Origin: Clostridia bacterium
GTDB lineage: Bacteria; Bacillota; Clostridia; Christensenellales; Borkfalkiaceae
Direction of reading: 5' to 3'
Assembly: GCA_900767195.1 (NCBI GenBank)
Contig: CAAFYG010000009.1
Coordinates: 1 to 31,812, forward strand
Length of the DNA stretch: 31,812 nucleotides
Part shown: piece by piece, positions 1-7,832 of the stretch
Layout: every line of letters begins with the position of its first letter
How positions within the stretch are numbered: position 1 is the first letter of the stretch
Made by a program: the position numbers and the translations under genes
Notes under the pieces: model-generated
The model's database searches: none
Seen by the model: only the letters and a program-made list of their open reading frames with translations
Told to the model about the DNA's origin: nothing

Positions 1-1
1 A

Positions 2-433
2 AAGCAGTCGTCAAAAGATAATAAGAAAAATAAAATATTGCAAGAAATTAGTAGAGCGCGTGATGGTCAAGGCAAGTACCGAGAATTACTTTTAGCACAA
101 TGCCATTTTTGTCCTTTTACAATGATTTCAGATGAGCGATTACTTATTGCCAGCCATATAAAACCATGGGCGGCTTCTAATGATGATGAAAAAATAGCCC
201 CCTATAATGGCTATATTTTATCACCATTATATGATAAGTTGTTTGACCGTGGATTTATTACTTTCACTGAAAATAGACACATAATTCTTTCAGAATTTAT
301 TTCTCCGTACACGTGGAAACAGATAAATCTTACAAACAATGCTTTTATTAAAACATTACCTATCGACGAAAAACGCATAGAATATTTAAAGTTTCATCAT
401 CAATCTGTATTTAAGGGTGTATATCCTGAATAA
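2..433 (+). CDS. HNH endonuclease, C-terminal part (5' end outside window)
   Basis: The protein carries an HNH_2-type nuclease signature of the kind found in restriction-associated and stand-alone endonucleases. Counting from the TTG at base 38, there is a CxxC pair (C22, C25), then SHIKPW with H40, then an N57-centred NGYILSPLYDKLFDRG stretch with D66 and D70. In this family the first His and the Asn shape the metal-binding nuclease fold. The frame is open without a stop back to base 2, so the TTG is probably not the true start and the gene is cut by the window edge. The gene is visibly AT-richer and uses AT-rich codons, unlike all downstream genes. It is also the only convincing plus-strand gene, which suggests acquired DNA such as a restriction-modification or defence locus. 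Its specificity cannot be told from this fragment. Confidence 0.8.
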   Translation, partial: KQSSKDNKKNKILQEISRARDGQGKYRELLLAQCHFCPFTMISDERLLIASHIKPWAASNDDEKIAPYNGYILSPLYDKLFDRGFITFTENRHIILSEFISPYTWKQINLTNNAFIKTLPIDEKRIEYLKFHHQSVFKGVYPE

Positions 434-582
434 ATAATTCGATTTACGTTACTAATGCTCCGCCATTAGGGAGTAATACGAACCCTGACGATAAGTTAGA
501 GTTCGTATTATTCTTTTCTAACGAATATTTCGGCATAAAAGTCGGTATGAACGGCAAAATGAAGAATCAGCTGAGCGTTTAA
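430..582 (+). pseudogene. possible gene remnant after the HNH gene
   Basis: A plus-strand frame open from base 430 to a TAA at 580-582 reads plausibly as protein (for example LEFVLFFSNEYFGIKVGMNG) and stops exactly in the loop of a terminator hairpin. It has no in-frame ATG near its beginning, and I do not recognise the family. It could be the 3' end of a decayed or transferred gene, or chance. A second hairpin lies inside the same frame, which argues weakly against it being coding. Confidence 0.25.
474..518 (+). terminator. hairpin downstream of HNH gene
   Basis: Arms 474-483 and 501-510 are perfectly complementary over 10 bp (TAATACGAAC with GTTCGTATTA), with a 17-nt loop followed by a pyrimidine-rich tail (TTCTTTTCT). 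The stem is AT-rich and the loop is large, so this is a moderate candidate for ending HNH transcription. Confidence 0.4.
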
Positions 583-598
583 TCGCTCGGCTTTTTCT
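570..598 (+). terminator. intrinsic terminator, plus strand
   Basis: An 8-bp stem, GCTGAGCG (570-577) with CGCTCGGC (584-591) and one G-T wobble, has a 6-nt loop and is followed by TTTTTCT. This is a classic rho-independent form and terminates rightward transcription from the HNH side before it meets the convergent sbcC. Confidence 0.65.
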
Positions 599-840
599 AT
601 GCTCAAAAGGTGCTTATACGAATAACCGTATATCAGGTGGACTTTTTTCAGAAAACGTGACAATAAAAACTCTCCGGTTTTTTGCCTTTCGGCATTCCTT
701 TGCCGAGTGCTTTCATCGCTACTCTGCGCACGCGATCGTCGATAAAAATAAAGATAATAAAACAATATTTTTTAGCCCGAACATAACCGAGCCTGATACC
801 AGAAAAGATTTTAAGTAAAAAAATTCGCGGCAAAAGCTAA

Positions 841-3606
841 CTACGCCCGGATTTCGGCCTTGCTGCCGCCTGCGGGCATTTTCGTAACCACGATCTGCTT
901 ATCGATCTTCTCTTTCAATTCCCCTACGTGCGATATAATTCCCACGAGCCGCTCCCCTTCCGAAAGCGAAGAAAGCGCCTTCATCGCCTGCGCGAGCGAC
1001 TCTTCGTCAAGCGAGCCGAAACCTTCGTCCACAAACATGGTATCGAGCTTAATGCCGCCCGCCGACGACTGAATTTCATCGGAAAGCCCGAGCGCGAGCG
1101 AGAGCGAGGCTTTAAACGCTTCGCCGCCCGAAAGCGTTTTTACGCTGCGTTCGCTGCCGTTATAATGATCGATCACGCTTAAATCAAGCCCGCTCTGACT
1201 CTTATTGTTTTCCGCCGTTTCGCTGCGTTTTAATTCGTACTGTCCGCCCGACATCACCATAAATCTGACGTTGGCGCGCTCGATGATCCGATCGAAATAA
1301 TGCGCCTGCACGTACGTTTCGAGCATGACTTTTTCCTTGCCGCTCAGCGTGCCGTTCGCCGTATCGGAAAGATTTTTTACAAAACGCCACCGTTTTTCGA
1401 TTTTCTCGGAATCGCCGCTCTTTTCGCTGATATTTTTAAACGCGGTTTCGTTTGAACGCAGTCTTGCAGACACCTTTTTCGACTGCTCGCCCCATTCTTT
1501 TTTATTTTGCGATAATTCTTCGCCGCGCCTTTTTTCCGCTTCTTCATCGATCGCCGCGCCGCCCCCGGCGTTTTTCTTCGCCATTTCGATCGCCGCTTTA
1601 TATCCGGCGATTTTCGTATCGCTTTCCCGCCGCAATTGTTCCGCCGCTTTGATTGCGTTTTCTATTTCCGTTTTTTTCTTCGCCGCCGATTCGATTTCCG
1701 CGCGAGCTTCCTTTTCCGAATCGAATTTCAGCGCGCCGTTCAATTCGCTCGCTCTCTTTTGATTTTCTTCGAGCGACGTGACGTTCTGCGCCGTCTGTAC
1801 GTTGATTTTTTCGATTTCGCTACGATAATTATTTAAATTTCTTTCGTCTTTTTCGATCTGCTCTTCCGCGGCGTTTTTTTGCTTGATTTTCTCTTGCGCG
1901 GCGGCAATCCGGGCGGCGATTTCCCGCGATTTTTCGCCGTTTTCCGCAATCGCCGTTTTCAGGGCGGACGCGATTTTTTCAAACTCTTCTACGCCTAAAA
2001 TCTGCTTTGCCTTTGCTTCCGCCGCCGCCCTTTGCACGGTAAAAACGGCTTTTTTCTTGCCCGCTTCCGCACTTGCGTCGTTCGCCGCCTTGTCGGCAAT
2101 TTCAAGATCCGTTTTCAGCCGATCGAGCTGCTCTTTGGTGGGCGCGGCTTCCGATTTACACGCTTTTTTCGGGTGATTCAATGCGCCGCATACCGGGCAA
2201 GGCTGCCCTTCTTTCAACGTTTCCGCCAGAATCCCCGCCTGCTCGCTTAAATACGCCGCGTATACTTCGTCGTACTGCCGTTTTTTTGCTTCGGCTATCA
2301 AATATTTGTTTTTAAAATCCGTCTGCAACCGCGATAAATCGCACTCTACCCCCTTGATTTCTTCCAACGCGCCTTGTAAATAGTTTAAATCTTTATTTCT
2401 TTCTTCCGCCGCGTTTCTCGCCGCGTCCGATTCCGCTTTTTCCGCAGCGGCATTCTGCAAAGCTTTCAACGCTTCCTTTTTGCTTTGCAGATCTTCTTCA
2501 AGGCGCTGCACGCATTTTTTACCCTTTTCAAGCCGATCTTTGCCTTTTTCGATCGCTTCGGAAAGTTCGGCGCACTTTTTCGCCGCGTTTTCGCGTTCGA
2601 GATAGCGCGGCAATTCCGCGCTCAGCCGCGCCGCGATATTCCCGTACTCTTCCGCTTCGTCCGCGCGTTTTTTCGCCGTTTCTTCCGCTACGACAAGCTC
2701 GATATTTTTTTCGCTTTCCGCCGCGAAATTTTCGCTCGCTTCTTTCAACGCGAGTTCCGATTTCCGCCGCTCGTCCGCCTGCGTAAGCCGCTTTTCGATT
2801 TCAATAAGCTCTCTTTCCGCCGCTTCGATTTTTTCGGCAAGCGACTTTTCCGCCGCGGCGTCGTCGCGGTTCATGTTTTCAAGCAGCGAAAGCGTTTCCG
2901 CTACGGGCGCGCCGTCCGTTTTCGCGCGTTCGAGACTGCCCGCAAGCACGCTCTGCTCGTCGCACAAAATCCCGTCTACATACTGACGGATACTGTTTTT
3001 CGCTTCCAGATAAGCTTTTTCCAGCCCGTCCGCTTCGTTTTTCAGCCGCCGTTGCAGCGTGAAAAAGCCCTGCGTATTGAAAAGTTTCTGAAAAATTCTC
3101 TTGCGTTCGTCGGTGGAAGCGAGCAAAAGTTTCAGAAAATCGCCCTGCGCGATCATCGCGATCTGCGAAAACTGCGTGCGGTCGATCCCCATGATTTCCG
3201 CGATCGCCTTATCCGCTTCCTTCACTTTCGTGATCACGCGCCCGTCCGGATAAATCAGCTCGGCGTTCGCCTTTTCGTCGGTTGTACCCTCGCCGCGCGA
3301 TTTTTTACGCTCGTATTCGGGGTTACGGCGGATCGTGTACCTTTCGCCGCGGTACTCGAAAACAAGTTCTACAAACGTGGGCGTTTCCGCTTCGGCGTAC
3401 TTCGAACGGAACATGCCCGTTTCTCGGTTGTCGCCGCTCGGCTGCCCGTACAGCGCGAATGCGATCGCATCGAAAATCGTGGTTTTGCCCGCGCCCGTAT
3501 CGCCCGTGATCAGATACAAGCCGCCTTTGCCGAGCTTATCGAGTTCTAACACCGTTTCGCCCGCGTACGGTCCGAATGCGGACAACGTTAATTTAATCGG
3601 TCTCAT
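841..3606 (-). CDS. sbcC: SbcC, ATPase subunit of the SbcCD nuclease
   Basis: SbcC is the SMC/Rad50-like ATPase that with SbcD opens DNA hairpins and processes double-strand ends. The 921-aa protein shows the N-terminal Walker A GDTGAGKTT at residues 35-43. Long Ala/Glu/Lys-rich coiled coils follow, interrupted near residue 468 by the zinc-hook CPVCG. The C-terminal half-ATPase has the ABC signature LSGGEAFKASL near 825 and Walker B FVDEGFGSLD near 860. The length is slightly short for the family (about 1000), mainly in the coiled coil. The ATG overlaps the sbcD stop in an ATGA arrangement, indicating translational coupling. It is the last gene of the helicase-sbcD-sbcC unit. Confidence 0.96.
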   Translation of the reverse strand: MRPIKLTLSAFGPYAGETVLELDKLGKGGLYLITGDTGAGKTTIFDAIAFALYGQPSGDNRETGMFRSKYAEAETPTFVELVFEYRGERYTIRRNPEYERKKSRGEGTTDEKANAELIYPDGRVITKVKEADKAIAEIMGIDRTQFSQIAMIAQGDFLKLLLASTDERKRIFQKLFNTQGFFTLQRRLKNEADGLEKAYLEAKNSIRQYVDGILCDEQSVLAGSLERAKTDGAPVAETLSLLENMNRDDAAAEKSLAEKIEAAERELIEIEKRLTQADERRKSELALKEASENFAAESEKNIELVVAEETAKKRADEAEEYGNIAARLSAELPRYLERENAAKKCAELSEAIEKGKDRLEKGKKCVQRLEEDLQSKKEALKALQNAAAEKAESDAARNAAEERNKDLNYLQGALEEIKGVECDLSRLQTDFKNKYLIAEAKKRQYDEVYAAYLSEQAGILAETLKEGQPCPVCGALNHPKKACKSEAAPTKEQLDRLKTDLEIADKAANDASAEAGKKKAVFTVQRAAAEAKAKQILGVEEFEKIASALKTAIAENGEKSREIAARIAAAQEKIKQKNAAEEQIEKDERNLNNYRSEIEKINVQTAQNVTSLEENQKRASELNGALKFDSEKEARAEIESAAKKKTEIENAIKAAEQLRRESDTKIAGYKAAIEMAKKNAGGGAAIDEEAEKRRGEELSQNKKEWGEQSKKVSARLRSNETAFKNISEKSGDSEKIEKRWRFVKNLSDTANGTLSGKEKVMLETYVQAHYFDRIIERANVRFMVMSGGQYELKRSETAENNKSQSGLDLSVIDHYNGSERSVKTLSGGEAFKASLSLALGLSDEIQSSAGGIKLDTMFVDEGFGSLDEESLAQAMKALSSLSEGERLVGIISHVGELKEKIDKQIVVTKMPAGGSKAEIRA

Positions 3607-4736
3607 ATCGCGTCTCCCTCTTTTTCTATAAGTTCCCTCACGAACGCCCGCTGTTCTTCATCCATCGGCGCGCCGTTCTGCTTTTCGTAAAATTCGGCGA
3701 ACAGATCGAGCGGCGTTTTCTTTTCCGTTTCCGCCGCCGCTCCGAGTTCCGTACGGGCGCGGGTGCGCGTATTATCGTAAGAAAGCGTCATTAAATTGCG
3801 GTAGATCACCCGAAGTTTCGCCATCGCGTCCGGCACGTCGGTTTCGTCGGTGAGCGTAACGTGCATATAATCGCTGCGATACGTAGTGTTTTCGTAAAAA
3901 TTTTTGCTTGCGATTTCTTCGTACGTACCCCTGATTTCGTGCATATCGCGCTCGGGCGTAAGCGGCACGGTGCGGATTTCGAGCGTACCTTTTTCTTTGA
4001 GTTCCGCCACGGTGACGGATTTTTGCTGCTTCGCTTCGGAAAAGGAATACTTGAGCGGCGTGCCGCAATATCTCACGCGCGGCGAAATATTCTGCGCGCC
4101 GTGGATATGCCCGAGCGCAACGTAATCGAACGCGTCGAACACGGAAAGATCTACGTTGTCCGCGCCGCCCACCGAAATTTCTTCGGAATCGCAGCGCGCC
4201 GCGCCCGTGACGAATTGATGCGTGACAAGTAAGTTGCGTTCGGCGGCGTTCACCTGCATTTTCGAAATCGCTACGCGCACGGCGTCGGTGTAAGATTCGA
4301 TCTGCTCTTCGGGAAAATAGCGGCGCACGTTCGCGGGCTTTACGAAGGGAAGCATATAAATATTCACTTTTCCGTACCCGTCGGCAAGAGAAAGCGGGCG
4401 CACGTCGCCGCCGTATGCCGGCGAAATGTGAATACCGCTCGCATCGATCAGGCGATTGCAAAAGGCAAGCCGCTCGGGCGAATCGTGATTGCCGCCGATG
4501 ACGTACACGGGCAGCTTGCGCGCCGCGAGTTTCACGAGAAAATCGTCGAAAAGTTCCACCGCTTCCACGGGCGGCACGGATTTATCGTACACGTCGCCCG
4601 CGATCAGCACGGCGTTCGGCCGTTCGTCGTCGGCGATTTTTAAAATCTGCGCGAGAATCGCTTTCTGATCGGCAAGCATGGGAAATTCGTTTACGCGCTT
4701 GCCGAGATGCAAATCGGATAAATGCAAAAATTTCAT
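3603..4736 (-). CDS. sbcD: SbcD, nuclease subunit of SbcCD
   Basis: SbcD is an Mre11-family calcineurin-like Mn-dependent phosphoesterase that cuts hairpins and protein-blocked DNA ends together with SbcC. Metal-binding motifs appear in family order: SDLHLG near residues 7-12, AGDVYD, GNHDSPERL, THQF and GHIH, followed by a C-terminal capping region. I place the start at the ATG giving MKFLHLSDLHLG (377 aa), which is the canonical N-terminus and is preceded by AAGGAAAA. An upstream in-frame ATG at 4811 lies inside a 36-bp palindrome and would add 25 low-complexity, basic residues; it is unlikely to be used. The 3' end overlaps sbcC by 4 nt. Confidence 0.94.
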   Translation of the reverse strand: MKFLHLSDLHLGKRVNEFPMLADQKAILAQILKIADDERPNAVLIAGDVYDKSVPPVEAVELFDDFLVKLAARKLPVYVIGGNHDSPERLAFCNRLIDASGIHISPAYGGDVRPLSLADGYGKVNIYMLPFVKPANVRRYFPEEQIESYTDAVRVAISKMQVNAAERNLLVTHQFVTGAARCDSEEISVGGADNVDLSVFDAFDYVALGHIHGAQNISPRVRYCGTPLKYSFSEAKQQKSVTVAELKEKGTLEIRTVPLTPERDMHEIRGTYEEIASKNFYENTTYRSDYMHVTLTDETDVPDAMAKLRVIYRNLMTLSYDNTRTRARTELGAAAETEKKTPLDLFAEFYEKQNGAPMDEEQRAFVRELIEKEGDAI

Positions 4737-4774
4737 TTTCGGTTTTCCTTTTCGGTTTTCCTTTTCGGTTTTTC
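4736..4774 (-). repeat. 13-bp tandem repeat covering the sbcD ribosome binding site
   Basis: Three consecutive copies of TTTTCGGTTTTCC (plus-strand reading) occupy 4736-4748, 4749-4761 and 4762-4774; the last has one mismatch. On the minus strand each copy provides a GGAAAA box, so the ribosome binding site of sbcD is itself one repeat unit. Confidence 0.85.
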
Positions 4775-4782
4775 GGGCGGGG

Positions 4783-4818
4783 TAGCCGAATGAAAACAAG
4801 CTTGTTTTCATTCGGCTA
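4783..4818. repeat. perfect 36-bp palindrome between the helicase gene and sbcD
   Basis: Bases 4783-4800 are the exact reverse complement of 4801-4818, centred on AAGCTT with no spacer. The right end contains the TAG stop codon of the helicase gene (4816-4818). No U-run follows on either strand, so it is not a standard terminator. In RNA it would form a 16-bp stem with a 4-nt loop. Confidence 0.95.
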
Positions 4819-6174
4819 ACGCACGATAATCAATTTTTCTTTGGCGCGCGTAACGGCGGTGTACAACCATCGCCGCCGCTCTTCGCCGAACACGTACGAT
4901 TCGTCGAATACGACGGCATAATTAAATTCCGAGCCTTGCGCTTTGTGGCAGGTGATTGCGTAGGCAAATTCAAAGCGGCACACAGGCTCGTCGCGCACGA
5001 TTTTCTTCTTCGCGAGCGCGCGGAAATCCGCTTCGTGGGCAAACGTGCCGTCTGAAAATTCCATCGCCCGGTCGCCGTAGAAATAGCGGTAATCGCCGCT
5101 TCTGAAAATGCCGGCGTCGAACGGCACGCGCACGCTGCCCGATACAAAATCGGGGAAAAAATCCATCGAAGCAAGCCCCTTTCCCTCACGCCGCACGTTT
5201 TTTGCGTAACCGATCACGCCGTTTACCAAAAAAAATTTATTGCCGGGATCGAGCGGTTTTTCCCAGTCGTTCAGCGTGCAGACGAGCTTTTCGCCGTCTT
5301 CGGGAAGCGTAGCATCATGCTCTTTGTAAGCGCGGATTTCTTCGTTCAGGGCGTTTCTCGTGGCGTTTCTGCCGCAGATCACCTGATCGGCGGAAAGCAG
5401 AAATTTCGCGCGCTTTTCGCCGGTAAATTCCGAGCGCGGCACAATTAAAACTTTTCCGCCGTAATTTCCGTAAGGCAGATATTTCCCCTCGCGCGCGGCT
5501 TGCGCCACCGCTAAAATCGGATTATCCGCCGCCTGCCGCACGATTTCCGTGAGCGAATAATCCACGCGCGACATCACGATGTTTTCGCCGCGTACGGGCG
5601 GCAGCTGCGCTTTATCGCCGCAGAAAAGACACTTCACGCCGAACGCTAAAATGTCGTTTAAAAGCGTTTCGTCCACCATCGAAGCTTCGTCCACCACGAT
5701 GAGCTTGATTTTTTCGTCGATTTTTTCGCGGCGCACGAAACGCGGACGATCCGGGCGGATGATTTCGCCGTTTTCGTCCACGTCGAAATTGTCCTCGTCC
5801 AACATGTAGATGAGCGAATGTACCGTGCCTGCGGGCGTGCCGTTTCTCACCAGCACTGCCGCCGCTTTGCCCGTGGGCGCAACGAATACCGCTTCTTCGC
5901 CCGGCTGCAATTTCAGGGCGCACCTCACCGCGTGCGCGATTAAAAACGTTTTCCCCGTGCCGGCATAGCCCGAAAGCACGAAAATCTGCCGCGATTCATT
6001 GAAAAACCATTGCGAAATCGCCTCTTCCGCTTCGCGCTGCCCGTCCGTCAGCCGCCACACGTGCGTTTCTTCTACCGGTTCTTCTACCGTTTCCGCCGTC
6101 ACCGTCCGTTCGGCTTTTTTCGTTTTTGCTGGTGTTTTGCGGACGGCAACGCGCCGCACGATCGTACCGGACAT
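4816..6174 (-). CDS. RecD/Dda-like superfamily 1B DNA helicase
   Basis: This is an ATP-dependent 5'-3' type helicase of the RecD-like/AAA_30 plus UvrD_C_2 architecture. Visible motifs are Walker A GYAGTGKT (69-76), motif Ia APTGKAA (99-105), Walker B VVDEASMVD (160-168), motif III CGDKAQLPP (185-193), and near the C-terminus ITCHKAQGSEF and YTAVTRAKEKLII. At 452 aa it is closer to phage Dda and compact RecD-like helicases than to full RecD2 (about 740 aa), because it lacks the long N-terminal HhH region. I chose the ATG at 6174 because GGGGAGG lies 8 nt upstream and a strong promoter lies just beyond. The position upstream of sbcDC suggests joint work on DNA ends or stalled forks. Confidence 0.9.
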   Translation of the reverse strand: MSGTIVRRVAVRKTPAKTKKAERTVTAETVEEPVEETHVWRLTDGQREAEEAISQWFFNESRQIFVLSGYAGTGKTFLIAHAVRCALKLQPGEEAVFVAPTGKAAAVLVRNGTPAGTVHSLIYMLDEDNFDVDENGEIIRPDRPRFVRREKIDEKIKLIVVDEASMVDETLLNDILAFGVKCLFCGDKAQLPPVRGENIVMSRVDYSLTEIVRQAADNPILAVAQAAREGKYLPYGNYGGKVLIVPRSEFTGEKRAKFLLSADQVICGRNATRNALNEEIRAYKEHDATLPEDGEKLVCTLNDWEKPLDPGNKFFLVNGVIGYAKNVRREGKGLASMDFFPDFVSGSVRVPFDAGIFRSGDYRYFYGDRAMEFSDGTFAHEADFRALAKKKIVRDEPVCRFEFAYAITCHKAQGSEFNYAVVFDESYVFGEERRRWLYTAVTRAKEKLIIVR

Positions 6175-6210
6175 TGCCTGTCCTCCCCGAAAATTTTCCG
6201 TATCGAATAC

Positions 6211-6239
6211 ATTATAACACATCCGTTTGGAAAAATCAA
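6211..6239 (-). promoter_or_regulatory. sigma-A promoter of the helicase-sbcDC unit
   Basis: On the minus strand a TTGATT -35 (6234-6239) and a perfect TATAAT -10 (6211-6216) are separated by 17 nt, with an extended TG one base before the -10. It lies about 40 bases before the chosen start. Confidence 0.85.
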
Positions 6240-6273
6240 GAAAAACGAACGTTTGTTTTTTGATTCGCGAAAA

Positions 6274-6303
6274 GAAAATCCTTCTTGAAAAAGAAGGATT
6301 TTC
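6274..6303 (-). terminator. terminator of glyA
   Basis: A 13-bp perfect stem (6274-6286 with 6291-6303) with a 4-base loop ends in a run of U on the minus strand (ATTTTCTTTTC). It separates glyA from the helicase promoter. Confidence 0.75.
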
Positions 6304-6338
6304 TCAAAACAAATGCGTTGATTTCAGCCGATACGCAC

Positions 6339-7562
6339 TTATGCCATCGCCGAGATAATTTCGTGAATCCGGCGGGCGCAAGCCCGGCAATCTTCTGTAT
6401 TCCACCCTTTCGTAGTCATTGCGGCAAGACCGATACGAATTCCGGAAGCTTCTTTCGGACTTCTTCTCTCGCTAGGGACGCAATTTTTATTTAAAGTAAT
6501 GCCGTTGCGCTCCAAAGTTTTCTGAACGCTCCTGCCGGAAAGGTGAGGATGCGTTTTCGATAAATCGATTAAAAACAGATGATTATCCGTGCCGCCGGTG
6601 ACGATATCGTAGCCGAGCCTGATAAATTCATCGCACATGGCTTTTGTATTTTGCACAACGCAATGGATATACTCTTTGTATTCTTTTGTGCAGGCTTCTT
6701 CCGCCGTGATTGCTTTTGCGGCAACGATATGCTGAAGTCCGCCGCCCTGCGTTCCCGGGAATACGGCGCTATCCACTTTTTTGGCAAGCTCCGGCTTGCA
6801 AAAAATCAAGCCGCCCCGTGCGCCGCGAAGCGTTTTATGCGTGGTGGTGGTGATGATGTCCGCAAGACCAAACGGAGAAGGATGATCGCCCGCTACAATC
6901 AGCCCCGCTATATGCGCCATGTCTACCATAAACAACGCGCCCACTTCATCGGCAACTTTTTTAAAATATGCGAAATCGATCATCCGACTGTATGCGGAAG
7001 CCCCCGCAAGAATGAGTTTCGGCTTACATTCACGCGCCTTTGCCGCCAACGCGGGGTAATCGATCAGCCCTTTCTCGTCTACGCCGTAAAATTCAATATG
7101 ATATTGTTTGCCGCTGAAACTGACGCTCGAGCCGTGCGTTAAATGTCCGCCGTTATCGAGGCTCATCGACAAAATGGTATCGCCCGGTTTTAAAACCGCC
7201 ATATATGCCGCCATATTCGCCGAAGATCCGCTGTGCGGCTGAACGTTTACGTGATAATTTGTATGGAAAGCCTTCTGAAATAAATATCGGGCGTACAGCT
7301 CGATTTTATCCACCTTGGCGCAACCGCCGTAATATCTGCCCACGTTGCCCGTGTGTATATAATCCGGATGTTCGGCGATAAATTCGTCCACGGAGTCTTG
7401 TTCCGGATACCCTTCGGCGTATTTATTGGTTAAAACGCTGCCCGCCGCTTTAAGAATATTTTCGGAAACGAAGTTTTCGCTTGCGATCAGTTCTACCGTG
7501 TTCTTTTGACGCTGTTCTTCCTCTTCGATTGCTTCCATAATGCGATTCAGATAATTTTCCAT
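6339..7562 (-). CDS. glyA: Serine hydroxymethyltransferase
   Basis: This PLP enzyme interconverts serine and glycine with tetrahydrofolate and is the main source of one-carbon units. The 407-aa protein shows the TVELIASENF start region, RYYGGCAKVDKIE, the HSGSSANMAAYMA loop, VDMAHIAGLI and the PLP-lysine motif TTTTHKTLRGARGG with K243. ATG at 7562 is preceded by AAAGGAG at ideal spacing. Between GYPE (residue 54) and RYYGGC (76) it carries about 20 extra residues compared with the usual GYPGKRYYGG, close to the substrate site. The gene stands alone between its own promoter and terminator. Confidence 0.96.
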   Translation of the reverse strand: MENYLNRIMEAIEEEEQRQKNTVELIASENFVSENILKAAGSVLTNKYAEGYPEQDSVDEFIAEHPDYIHTGNVGRYYGGCAKVDKIELYARYLFQKAFHTNYHVNVQPHSGSSANMAAYMAVLKPGDTILSMSLDNGGHLTHGSSVSFSGKQYHIEFYGVDEKGLIDYPALAAKARECKPKLILAGASAYSRMIDFAYFKKVADEVGALFMVDMAHIAGLIVAGDHPSPFGLADIITTTTHKTLRGARGGLIFCKPELAKKVDSAVFPGTQGGGLQHIVAAKAITAEEACTKEYKEYIHCVVQNTKAMCDEFIRLGYDIVTGGTDNHLFLIDLSKTHPHLSGRSVQKTLERNGITLNKNCVPSERRSPKEASGIRIGLAAMTTKGWNTEDCRACARRIHEIISAMA

Positions 7563-7588
7563 TTCGACTCCTTTGATTTATATATTTG

Positions 7589-7624
7589 TTTGCCGTACTT
7601 TTTTTGCCGTACTTGTTTGCCGTA
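7589..7624 (-). repeat. three spaced direct repeats in the glyA leader
   Basis: TTTGCCGTA (plus reading) occurs at 7589-7597, 7603-7611 and 7616-7624; the first two share 12 bp (TTTGCCGTACTT). They lie in the predicted 5' untranslated region between the promoter and the ribosome binding site, so they could be a protein-binding or RNA-level control element, or a slippage product. Confidence 0.5.
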
Positions 7625-7665
7625 ATCCGATCCGGAAAAAATGTTTTAGTATATAAATATGTTTT

Positions 7666-7694
7666 ATAATATTTAATTTATAAAAAAATGTCAA
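7666..7694 (-). promoter_or_regulatory. sigma-A promoter of glyA
   Basis: A consensus TTGACA -35 (7689-7694), a 17-nt AT-rich spacer and TATTAT -10 (7666-7671) on the minus strand predict a leader of roughly 95 nt before the glyA ATG. Confidence 0.85.
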
Positions 7695-7802
7695 GCGTTT
7701 TTGACCGGTTTTAAAATTTTGTATAGCTTTCGGAAAAATCGACGAGTTATCGCATAACTACGGCGCAATCGCATTGCCGGAAAGCGAAATCGGCGATAAA
7801 TT

Positions 7803-7828
7803 ATGCCGCACGTTTTTTCGTGCGGCAT
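7803..7828 (-). terminator. hairpin ending the hydrogenase operon
   Basis: A perfect 10-bp GC-rich stem, ATGCCGCACG (7803-7812) with CGTGCGGCAT (7819-7828), has a 6-nt loop. It sits immediately after the stop codon of the last hydrogenase gene. The U-tail on the minus strand is short (AATTTATC). Confidence 0.7.
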
Positions 7829-7832
7829 CTTA

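Larger units (their letters stand above)
434..840. other. 407-base stretch without a confident gene
   Basis: Between the HNH gene and the 3' end of sbcC I see two plus-strand hairpins (474-510 and 570-591), the possible remnant at 430-582, and AT-rich sequence around 740-830. Short minus-strand frames here are rich in aromatic and basic residues and lack a good ribosome binding site, so I do not call them. No clear hairpin terminator follows sbcC on the minus strand. Confidence 0.6.

Noticed and set aside
508..833. two overlapping short minus-strand frames left of sbcC
   Set aside because: No ribosome binding site, low-complexity start, overlap with plus-strand terminators, and no recognisable motif.
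2485..3549. 354-aa plus-strand frame opposite sbcC
   Set aside because: Phe/Arg-rich antisense of a high-GC coiled-coil gene; it has no family resemblance, and the opposite strand is a clear SbcC.
4737..4811. 25-residue N-terminal extension of SbcD
   Set aside because: The extension is translated from the palindrome and tandem repeat; the canonical MKFLHLSDLH start with its own binding site follows.
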